DNA from: Woronichinia naegeliana WA131
GTDB lineage: Bacteria; Cyanobacteriota; Cyanobacteriia; Cyanobacteriales; Microcystaceae
Reading direction: 5' to 3'
Assembly (NCBI GenBank): GCA_025370055.1
Contig: CP073041.1
Span: 2,108,001-2,172,000 of the forward strand
Length of the DNA: 64,000 nt
Of the stretch, positions 55,477 through 62,864 are shown in pieces. Position 1 is the first letter of the stretch; every line of letters starts with the position of its first letter. A program made the translations under genes and the position numbers. The notes under the pieces were generated by a model that saw nothing but the letters and a program-made list of their open reading frames with translations, did not search any database and was not told the origin of the DNA.

Positions 55477-57166
55477 AGGGCTTGCTGAAAAAAGCTGAAA
55501 CCTTTACGGAGAAAAATAGTAGGCGAATTAAGAACCGCTAGAATGCACGAAAATAGGGTAGAATGCCTCAAAACCATTGCATTAAGAAGAGAGAAAGCAG
55601 ATGTACCGAAAGCAACAGTACTCAATTGAAACACCAGAAAACTTGAAAAATCTGTTCGGCGGGCAGTTAGACGAAGAAAATCGTTGGATAGAAATGTCAA
55701 AAATGATTCTTTGGGAAGAATATGAGGAAGAATATGCAAAAAACTTCACAGAAAAAAAAGGAGCCCCAGCCAAATCATTTAGAATGGCATTAGGAGCATT
55801 AATTATCAAAGAAATTTCAGGAAAAAGTGACAGAGAAACAGTAGAACAAATAAAAGAGAACCCTTATTTACAGTACTTTATAGGAATGGAAAGCTATAGT
55901 AGCAAAGAAGCATTTAATGCGTCAATGATGGTTCATTTTCGTAAAAAAATAGGAATGGAATTAATAAATAAAATTAATAAAGAAATAGAAAAAAAAGCGA
56001 CGGGTGTAGCGTCAGAAAAAAAAGAAAATGAAGGAAAGTTATTGTTAGATGCGACTTGTACACCAGCAGATATAAAATATCCAACGGATATAGGAATATT
56101 GAATGATGCCAGAGAAAAAACAGAAAAAATAATAGATAAGCTGTATGAAGAAATAAAAGAGAAAAGGAAAGAAAAGCCGAGGACTTATAGGGAAGTGGCA
56201 AGAAAAGAGTACTTAGCCATAGCAAAAAAACGTCGTGTGTCAAAAAAAGAAAGAAGAAAAGGAACAAAAAAACAACTAGGATATATAAAAAGAAACTTGT
56301 CTCATATAGAAAAAATGATAGAAGAGGGAGCAAAGTTAGAAAAACTAACGAAAAAAGAGCAAGAAGAGCTTGTAACGATAGGAAAAGTGTATGAGCAACA
56401 GTTAGAAATGTATGAAAAAAAGACAAATAAAGTAGAAAACAGAATTGTGAGTGTAAGCCAACCTCACGTGCGTCCAATAGTGCGTGGAAAAGCGGGAAAA
56501 GCAGTAGAGTTTGGAGCTAAAATATCGGCAAGTAATGTGAATGGCTTTGTCTTCTTAGACAAATTAAGTTGGGATAATTACAACGAATCGGGAGATTTAC
56601 AAGCGCGAATAGAAGAATATAAAAGGGAAACAGGATGTTATCCGGAATCGGTTCATGTGGATAAAATCTATCGAACAAAAGCGAATCGAGCTTATTGTAA
56701 AGAAAGGGATATAAGAATGAGTGGTCCCCGATTGGGAAGACCGCCGAAAGAGGTGAGCAAAGAAAAAAAGAAAGAGGCACGCTCAGATGAAAGAGTGCGT
56801 AATGCCATTGAGGGTAAATTCGGACAGGGAAAGAGGAAATTTAGTCTTGGTCGAGTGATGGCCAAACTACCTGAGACCTCGGAAACGGTAATTGCGATGA
56901 ACTTTTTGGTAATGAATCTTTCTACTCTACTTCAGAAGACAAAAAGTAAAAAGTTGTAGAGTCGTTTTTCTTGTGAAAAATGGTGTTAATTTTCCTCTCT
57001 TTTGTGAGGAGTGATTTGTGTTGACCTTTTTAGACAGAAAGGAACAATAGATTAAACAAAATCTGTATTTTGATTTGTTTCCATAAGGATAAGTTATCTA
57101 TGCTTTTTCAGTCCATACTTCCCTAACCCACATTTCTTTCGTTTTTTGACTTTTTCAGCAAGCCCT
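55477..57166 (+). mobile_element. IS5-like element copy E, intact, 1690 bp, TSD ACCT
   Basis: The ends are AGGGCTTGCTGAAAAA and its inverse. ACCT is present at 55473-55476 and 57167-57170. It carries a full transposase gene. Target: the 3' part of a LysR-family gene. Confidence 0.96.
55601..56959 (+). CDS. IS5-like transposase, copy E, 452 aa
   Basis: Full length. It differs from copies A and D by one visible substitution near residue 236 (RNLSHIEKMIEEG instead of RNLSDIEKMIEEG). Domain content is otherwise the same: DUF772-type N-terminus, long basic central coil, DDE-type C-terminus. The near identity of all copies means they spread recently. Confidence 0.88.
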   Translation: MYRKQQYSIETPENLKNLFGGQLDEENRWIEMSKMILWEEYEEEYAKNFTEKKGAPAKSFRMALGALIIKEISGKSDRETVEQIKENPYLQYFIGMESYSSKEAFNASMMVHFRKKIGMELINKINKEIEKKATGVASEKKENEGKLLLDATCTPADIKYPTDIGILNDAREKTEKIIDKLYEEIKEKRKEKPRTYREVARKEYLAIAKKRRVSKKERRKGTKKQLGYIKRNLSHIEKMIEEGAKLEKLTKKEQEELVTIGKVYEQQLEMYEKKTNKVENRIVSVSQPHVRPIVRGKAGKAVEFGAKISASNVNGFVFLDKLSWDNYNESGDLQARIEEYKRETGCYPESVHVDKIYRTKANRAYCKERDIRMSGPRLGRPPKEVSKEKKKEARSDERVRNAIEGKFGQGKRKFSLGRVMAKLPETSETVIAMNFLVMNLSTLLQKTKSKKL

Positions 57167-57549
57167 ACCTATTCATGCAGTTTATCGTCGCAGCCGTTTT
57201 TATCCTGCTAAAATCACATCTTTTATTGATTTTTTATCAGAAGAGTTTAAACTTGATCCTTGGGTTTCTAGTTACGGCACAATTGTATTTAATTAAGTTC
57301 ATCAAATTAGTCGATTTAATCCAGAAGTGTTGAACGTCGAAAAAGGTGAATAAAATCAGCGTCTTGCTTTCAGCCTTTTTTCTTCATTATAGCTCTCCTT
57401 CTCTGGCACAAGAGAGATATTTGAGTAGAGTTGCTTATTGACGGAAGACACAGTATGATGAGCACAATTGCCAATCCCCCTCTTAGAGCAGTCCCTTTGT
57501 TCTAGTCTATCCGGCTATCTTTGAGCAATCATTAAACTTTGTCAATATT

Positions 57550-58328
57550 ATGAAAAATATTACAACCCTGAACACCTTGGCCAACCACAAATTACCCTTA
57601 GCCTTATTATTCTTGATTGCGCTCAGTTCTGTTGGTAGTGGATTTTTAACTTTTAAACTAGGAGAAGAAGCGATCAAAGGAGTCGCTCAACCCGAAGTCA
57701 ATCCAACTCAAAAACTGATTGATAAACCAGCTGTTAAAGCAGGAGAAAGTCGGCCTCAAGTTGCTTTTCAGCCCTTAAATATTAGTAAAGTTACGAAGGA
57801 AGTTAAAGCCTACATCGCCTCTCAACAAAAAACTACTAAGGCCAATGTTAAAGATTCCGCCCAGTCTAAGAATGCTAAAGCTAAAACCGAAAAAACCAAG
57901 TCATCAACCGCTACAGCTCAATCCCCTTCGACTGAGGGTCAGTCATCTGCAAAAAAAAACTAACGGATCAGTCCCTTAATGATGCTTTTCCCCTAACCAC
58001 CCAATCCCAGGGAGTTAAACTGGTCATTGAACGGGCCCAATCCCAGGAAAGCTCTCTCATTCTTTCTGTGAAGTTGATGAATACGGGGAACAAACCTGTT
58101 GAATTTCTCTATAGCTTTTTGGAAGTCAAGGATAGCAATGGTCAATCTCTTAATGCGATCGCCGAAGATTTACCAGACACTTTACCGGCTGGTGGCAAAC
58201 CCTATAGGGGGACAATTCAAATTCCTGCTAGTGTAATCACCGATAGTGATTTTATTTCGTTAAAATTATCGGATTATCCTCAACAAAAAGTGACCCTCGG
58301 TTTTGACAAAATTCCTATCGGTCAATAA
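57550..58328 (+). pseudogene. Anchored hypothetical protein, frame broken at an A9 run
   Basis: The first frame (57550-57963, 137 aa) has an N-terminal membrane anchor (LPLALLFLIALSSVGSGF) and a lysine/serine/threonine-rich linker, ending SSAKKN-stop right after nine As (57951-57959). One extra A would continue it as KKKLTDQSLNDAFPLTTQ and join the second frame, which ends at 58328 and holds a compact beta domain (KLVIERAQSQESSLILSVKL, NTGNKPVEFLYSFLEVKD, GFDKIPIGQ). So this is one gene of about 259 codons. It is either mutated, phase variable, or expressed by slippage on the A run. Confidence 0.75.
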
Positions 58329-58342
58329 CTACTTCAAAATTT

Positions 58343-59434
58343 ATGCTTGCGTCTTTTTTGCCGCCTTGGTATCTACGACAAGGTTTTGCGATGACCTTGT
58401 ACTCAGCTTGGTATGCGAGTCGGACTTGGGAAAAAACGGTAATTGAAGCCGAACCGCCTTATCAATCCCGTATCTTTTGGGGTGCGGGGGGAGTGCCGAT
58501 CTATGGTCAAATTGCCATTCCTCCCCAGGCGAAAGCAACCTTAGTGGCAACCTATGGGATTACCGGCGATCTAGACAATCAATGGTTTTTACGTTTATTG
58601 GGCAGAAAAGCCTATGCTCAAGGCTATGCAGTAGTTTTATTTGATTGGCGAGGCCATGGGAAAACAGCAGAATTATCGCCAACCCTAACTTCCGATGGCC
58701 TGTATGAAGGGGAGGATTTTGTGCGAATTGCTTCCCAGGCAAAGGCTCTTGGTTGTCCTACCCCTCTTTGGTTAGCGGGTTATTCTCTAGGAGGACAATT
58801 AGCCCTCTGGGGGGTCAAAATGGCTCAAACGGTGCAGACCTGGGGAAGAGATCTCAATTTAGAGGCAACCGATATTGGGGGGGGAGCGGTAATTTGTCCG
58901 AGCTTGGATTCAGAGCGATCGCTGCGCTATTTAATGGCCCATCCCTTGGGTAAATATGTGGAAAAGGCTATTACTAAAGAGTTAAATAAGTTAGCTTGGA
59001 AATTGCATCAATATCATCCCCAGGACATTGATCCTGATGCTATTCAACGAGCCACTAGTATCTGGGGCTTTGATCAAGAATTAGTCATTCCTCGCCTCGG
59101 TTTTGCTACTGTTTCAGATTATTATGCTGCCAGTAGTGCCTTACCCCTATTATCCCAACTGCGTAAACCCACTCTCATTCTCTACGCAGCCGATGATCCT
59201 CTCTTTGACCCGGCCTTAGTGACAGAGCTACAAGATTTAAGCGCAGACAATCCCCACATTGAACTAGCGTTAACTCGCTTTGGTGGCCATGTCGGTTATA
59301 TCAGTGGTCAAAAAGGTCAACAGCTATCAGGAGACAGCGATCGCTGGTGGGCCTTAAATCGTCTTTTAGATTGGTTTAATCAGCAATCGGCTACCCTTCA
59401 GACTGTTAGTGCTCGACCTTTAACAGTGTTTTAA
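58343..59434 (+). CDS. Alpha/beta hydrolase, YheT-like, 363 aa
   Basis: Serine-hydrolase fold. ATYGITGDLDNQWFLRLLGRK (quoted to 21 in the protein; first part forms the oxyanion loop) is followed by VVLFDWRGHGKTAE, the nucleophile elbow LAGYSLGGQLALWG (about residue 148), the acid ILYAADDPLFDPAL, and the catalytic His in TRFGGHVGYISG. The build matches the YheT/EMB8 group. Substrate unknown, perhaps lipid esters. It starts only 14 bp after the split gene, so they may be co-transcribed. Confidence 0.85.
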   Translation: MLASFLPPWYLRQGFAMTLYSAWYASRTWEKTVIEAEPPYQSRIFWGAGGVPIYGQIAIPPQAKATLVATYGITGDLDNQWFLRLLGRKAYAQGYAVVLFDWRGHGKTAELSPTLTSDGLYEGEDFVRIASQAKALGCPTPLWLAGYSLGGQLALWGVKMAQTVQTWGRDLNLEATDIGGGAVICPSLDSERSLRYLMAHPLGKYVEKAITKELNKLAWKLHQYHPQDIDPDAIQRATSIWGFDQELVIPRLGFATVSDYYAASSALPLLSQLRKPTLILYAADDPLFDPALVTELQDLSADNPHIELALTRFGGHVGYISGQKGQQLSGDSDRWWALNRLLDWFNQQSATLQTVSARPLTVF

Positions 59435-59459
59435 GCTTTTTTGCTAGTTCTGGTTTCTA

Positions 59460-59530
59460 GGCACTGGCGTAGTCTGATCAAAGCCGAAAAAATCTATGGT
59501 GTAAGGCTTGGAGGAAATGGAAAAATAGTT
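59460..59530. repeat. 71-bp repeat related to 48001-48072
   Basis: Both contain GGCACTGG, AAGCCG/AATCCG, GTGTAAGGCTT and GAGGAAA in the same order with roughly three quarters identity by eye. At 48001 it precedes the IS1-like remnant, so it is probably a solo end of that IS. The rest of 59435-59731 has no gene but holds two HIP1 sites. Confidence 0.55.
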
Positions 59531-59731
59531 CTAGTTCCGCAGAAGTTTGTGGGGAGTAGAAAGTAGAGGATAGCGACCATTGAGAGTTGTGAGTTAGCCA
59601 AACCTAGTAATTTATAGCCTTTCTCCATTGACCCAGGGAATATTTCTGGATGTTTATTGGATTAAAATAATTAGCGATCGCATTCCTTGGTTTTTAATAA
59701 ACGCGATCGCAATGAGACAATTTTTCTATTC

Positions 59732-60694
59732 TTAATCTAACTCGATCTGAACCCAAATACTCCGAAAGTATTTTTCTGGATTCTCACTATCTTTAATGTC
59801 CTTACACTCTTGACCATCTACCCGTCGAATTGTACCGTCATCACTTAAAATCTGAAAGTGATCGCTGAGGTGGGGATAAAATAAAACGGATTCTGGACGA
59901 AAATCGGTAGGAAGAGTTAAATCAATGAGTTCAGGATTTTCGTTAGGGTTGCCAGACCATAAATATAGGGCAAAGCGATCGCCGCCCCCCACTTCACCAG
60001 CAATAATAATATAGGCTTTAATGACTGACCAATACTCAATACTACGGACTCCAAATCCGTTTAAGTCTAATAAAATAGGCTCACCAAATTGCGCTTTAGT
60101 GTCGGTTTGAGTCACTAATGCTAAGGGATTTTTGAGGGGAACTAACAAAGCTTTATTGTCAGGAAGCGGACTACGAAAACCGATTAACAAGTCTCCTTCA
60201 GGGGTTGTAGTTAAACCTTCAATATTTAAACCTCCTTCTTTTGGGGCAATTTTTTCTGCTATTTTAAGATTAAATTGATTGAATAGAGGATTTTCTAAAA
60301 TATCGGGTAAAACCAATTTCTGGTAAGGTCGCCCCGTAACCTCTAAAATTGCATCATTGTCAAAAAATTGAACAGCAAAGAACTGATGACGTTTTTCTTT
60401 GAAATTTCCTCTTTTACTCCGTCCATGGGAGGTAATCCAATAGGAAAAATCACCAAGAGTTGTCACCCCTTCAATATCAATTTCTTCGTCATCTTGAGGA
60501 GAAAAATGTTCATTAATGTTCACACTTTCAATAACTTTACCAGACTGATGAGAATCATACGATCTTAGTATATTATCTTCATCGTTCCCGACAAAAAAAC
60601 GATCTTCTCCAAAAGGTACAGCCGCCGATGCGTCACAAATCCCAAAGTGTTTAAGGGGGTCAGCAGAAACAATGGAAAATTTTAAGCTAATCAT
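59732..60694 (-). CDS. DUF3616-family protein, 320 aa
   Basis: Starts MISLKFSIVSADPLKHFGIC and looks like a beta-propeller-type protein with repeats such as ASAAVPFGEDRFFVGNDEDN, DIEGVTTLGDFSYWITSHGR, NIEGLTTTPEGDLLIGFRSP and RSIEYWSVIKAYIIIAGEVG. The paired DIEGVT/NIEGLT motifs are typical of DUF3616. No signal peptide. Function unknown. It is separated by 35 bp from the DUF1304 gene upstream on the same strand. Confidence 0.8.
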   Translation of the reverse strand: MISLKFSIVSADPLKHFGICDASAAVPFGEDRFFVGNDEDNILRSYDSHQSGKVIESVNINEHFSPQDDEEIDIEGVTTLGDFSYWITSHGRSKRGNFKEKRHQFFAVQFFDNDAILEVTGRPYQKLVLPDILENPLFNQFNLKIAEKIAPKEGGLNIEGLTTTPEGDLLIGFRSPLPDNKALLVPLKNPLALVTQTDTKAQFGEPILLDLNGFGVRSIEYWSVIKAYIIIAGEVGGGDRFALYLWSGNPNENPELIDLTLPTDFRPESVLFYPHLSDHFQILSDDGTIRRVDGQECKDIKDSENPEKYFRSIWVQIELD

Positions 60695-60729
60695 GATTTA
60701 GGTTCCTCCTAATGGTTAGTAGAAAAGTC

Positions 60730-61110
60730 TTAATTTATCCAGACTAAAACAATAGCAATGGTAGCGGGTAAGGTTTGTAGAAACAAGGTTTTGATATTTC
60801 GAGGTTGGGTTGGGTCTTTGCTGGGAAGGGTTAAGGCTCCAAATATCCCTGCGATCGCCACACAAATCAGAAAAAAGAGTCGTAATTCAAAAGCATTTTC
60901 CTTGGCAAAAACTGACCAAAAGAGTCCTGCGGCAATAAAGCTGTTGTAAATTCCTGCGTTTTTGGCGATCGGGGCAGTTTTAATAGCATCTTCAGGGGAA
61001 AAGCCAAATAGTTCTTCTAACAGGCAAGTAGTGAAGAAAATCTCTCCCACTGCAAAACCAAAATGAATTAAGCCATTAAAAATGATCACGATTTGTGTTA
61101 GTAATGTCAT
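60730..61110 (-). CDS. DUF1304-family membrane protein, 126 aa
   Basis: Four membrane helices with the family-type blocks FNGLIHFGFAVGEI, KNAGIYNSFIAAGLFWSVFA and LFFLICVAIAGIFGAL. DUF1304 proteins are small integral membrane proteins without known function. It lies between the Ig-like ORF and the DUF3616 gene, all on the minus strand and closely spaced. Confidence 0.8.
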   Translation of the reverse strand: MTLLTQIVIIFNGLIHFGFAVGEIFFTTCLLEELFGFSPEDAIKTAPIAKNAGIYNSFIAAGLFWSVFAKENAFELRLFFLICVAIAGIFGALTLPSKDPTQPRNIKTLFLQTLPATIAIVLVWIN

Positions 61111-61122
61111 TGAAATTAACTC

Positions 61123-61404
61123 CTATTCGATAGTAATAGTAATAGTAAAAGTTAAGTCTTTTAGAGGTTGGTTCTGAGAATTAAAAGGTTGCAAAGTAAC
61201 AGGGCGATCTTTGCCTGGGTTACGAAAGGTTTGAGTAAATGTCCAAGTATTTGCTACGTCAGTCAGTTCGGCGATCGCAAAGGGGCCACCAGGGCCAATC
61301 GTCGCTTTAATTTTTGTTACTTCAGGTTTAGCCGTGCCAGAAAAAGTGACAGGTGTATTAAGCGAAAAAAGTTGTCCCGACGTAGGTTGATCCAATTTCA
61401 ACAC
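61123..61404 (-). CDS. Ig-like beta-sandwich protein or fragment, 93 aa
   Basis: The frame begins at GTG and reads LDQPTSGQLFSLNTPVTFSG, then VTKIKATIGPGGPFAIAELT, TWTFTQTFRNPGKDRPVTLQ and FTITITIE, a classic bacterial Ig-like fold. In-frame coding-like sequence (IGEALAKIQSEAPKRFAKL) extends about 30 codons upstream of the GTG to a stop, so the true protein may once have been longer. Such domains often decorate cell-wall hydrolases, which fits the genes at 61974 and 62865. Confidence 0.55.
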   Translation of the reverse strand: MLKLDQPTSGQLFSLNTPVTFSGTAKPEVTKIKATIGPGGPFAIAELTDVANTWTFTQTFRNPGKDRPVTLQPFNSQNQPLKDLTFTITITIE

Positions 61405-61493
61405 TGACTCGCTATTCGTTTTTAATTTTGCAAATCGTTTAGGGGCTTCTGATTGAATTTTAGCTAAAGCTTCGCCAATTCAAAAATGCTGAT

Positions 61494-61679
61494 TTAGGCT
61501 AACTCTTCAGTTAAGATACGTCGAATAATTTCAGTGACAGCTACGGCCAAATTTGTATCTCGGCCATCAAAATTACCAGAAGACATAGGAGTTGGACACC
61601 TCAAAGTAAAGGCAAAAGTTCTTAATTTACCTGGTGTAAAACGGCGATCAACAAATTTCACAAAAGCGGTATAGGTCAT
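61494..61679 (-). CDS. Short ORF of unknown function, 61 aa
   Basis: Reads MTYTAFVKFVDRRFTPGKL, then RCPTPMSSGNFDGRDTNLAV and AVTEIIRRILTEELA-stop. No recognised domain. It lies just upstream of the Ig-like frame and next to a MITE, so it may be the N-terminal part of a gene now broken into pieces (61679-61123). Confidence 0.4.
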   Translation of the reverse strand: MTYTAFVKFVDRRFTPGKLRTFAFTLRCPTPMSSGNFDGRDTNLAVAVTEIIRRILTEELA

Positions 61680-61706
61680 TGAACCAGAAGTTGCTGATAT
61701 ACATTG

Positions 61707-61891
61707 GTGTCAACTTAAGCCAAAAGCCTTGCTAAATAAGGATCGTAGGATGGATTATGCGATGCTAACCCATCATCAATCAACGATTAATCAAGCGTTA
61801 TAGTTTCTAATCCTCCGAAATAAGGCTCAACGGCTCGTCATCAAACGGTTCCAAAGCCTTAATTAGCAAGAGTTACACGTTAAGTTGACAC
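61707..61891. mobile_element. 185-bp MITE with long inverted ends
   Basis: The left end GTGTCAACTTAAGCCAAAAG continues to TTGCTAAATAAGG; the inverted right end GTGTCAACTTAACGTGTAAC continues to TTGCTAATTAAGG. The 35-bp arms share outer 12 and inner 13 bases almost exactly. No coding content. No clear TSD. Confidence 0.7.
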
Positions 61892-61973
61892 GGATGAAGC
61901 CTTGCGCCCAAAAGTCGCAAATTGAACTTAAGCAATGAAGTCGTTCCAAATTTTAAGGAGATAAACACATTCT

Positions 61974-62789
61974 ATGCAAACTTACACCGTTAAGTCGGGA
62001 GATACCCTCAGAGGGATTGCCCTCAGATTCTATGGGAACGCATCACAATTTCTTGTTATTCAGGAAGCAAATGATCTGAGTGATCCGAACCAAATTGCAG
62101 TCGGTCAAGTTCTCGAAATTCCTGATCTTGATGGCAGTGATGCTAATAATCCCTTGGCAGATTTCCATCGCGCTTTTAACAATGGGGTTCGTTGGCGATT
62201 AACAACCGATGGAGTTGAAATTGAAGGTAGCGGTATTGAAAGAACCAGTGGAACTCCCACTACTGCAACTACAATTTGGACAAATTTTAATAGTGACATT
62301 AACAAGTGGTCACAAGCCTTTAATGTTCCTGCGGTGATTATTATTGCGACGATTGCTACTGAATCGAGTGGCATAGTTGACGCAATTCGCAAAGAGCCTG
62401 ACTATATTGATGATATCCGAACTCCGAATCAAATTAGTGTCGGTTTAATGCAAACCTTAATTTCTACTGCACGCGGAACTCTTCATGACAGAAAAATAGA
62501 CCGAGGCGATCTTAAAAACTCAAATATTTCTATTAAAGCAGGAACCTCTTTTATTGCCGATCAACGTTCAAAGACATTATTAGACCCACCGAAAGTTGCT
62601 TGTGCTTATAATGCGGGTTCACTTATTGAAAACAGGAGTTCGAGTAATCGTTGGCGGATGCGTCAATTTCCTATCGGGACTTCAGCCCACTGCGATCGCT
62701 TTATTCAATTTTTTAATGATGCGGTCTTTGTGCTAAAAACGACTCCTCTGCCAGTGAGCGTTGATTATAAGGAGTTTTATTCACTGTAA
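61974..62789 (+). CDS. LysM plus lytic-transglycosylase-like protein, 271 aa
   Basis: The N-terminal LysM domain (residues 2-52: TYTVKSGDTLRGIALRFYGN ... VGQVLEIPDL) binds peptidoglycan or chitin. The C-terminal part (about 100-255) resembles goose-type/SLT lysozyme folds, with the likely catalytic Glu in IIATIATESSGIVDA, SVGLMQTLISTAR and CAYNAGSL. No signal peptide is visible, so export is unclear; phage-like or injected effectors also look like this. The start follows AAGGAG. A GHL10-type gene follows 75 bp later. Confidence 0.85.
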   Translation: MQTYTVKSGDTLRGIALRFYGNASQFLVIQEANDLSDPNQIAVGQVLEIPDLDGSDANNPLADFHRAFNNGVRWRLTTDGVEIEGSGIERTSGTPTTATTIWTNFNSDINKWSQAFNVPAVIIIATIATESSGIVDAIRKEPDYIDDIRTPNQISVGLMQTLISTARGTLHDRKIDRGDLKNSNISIKAGTSFIADQRSKTLLDPPKVACAYNAGSLIENRSSSNRWRMRQFPIGTSAHCDRFIQFFNDAVFVLKTTPLPVSVDYKEFYSL

Positions 62790-62864
62790 TCAATCTAATG
62801 GGGTGATGAAAACTCACCCTAATTTCTACTAAATTCCAATTCATTTCACCTTTACATTCTACAA

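Larger units (their letters stand above)
54682..57296 (+). pseudogene. LysR-family regulator disrupted by IS5-like copy E
   Basis: The first 265 codons are intact: an N-terminal winged helix (MDRIACMQSFVRAIEMNSF, QPTISKQIAALEKYLGVQLL) and most of the effector domain (SGLGIAIAPVWMFGDEIYRG). The IS enters after PTPLP (55476), and the frame ends in the IS (RAC-stop, 55488). Beyond the IS the missing C-terminus reads IHAVYRRSRFYPAKITSFID and ends GTIVFN-stop at 57296. It loses about 40 residues of the regulatory domain, so DNA binding may persist but effector response is probably lost. Confidence 0.9.
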
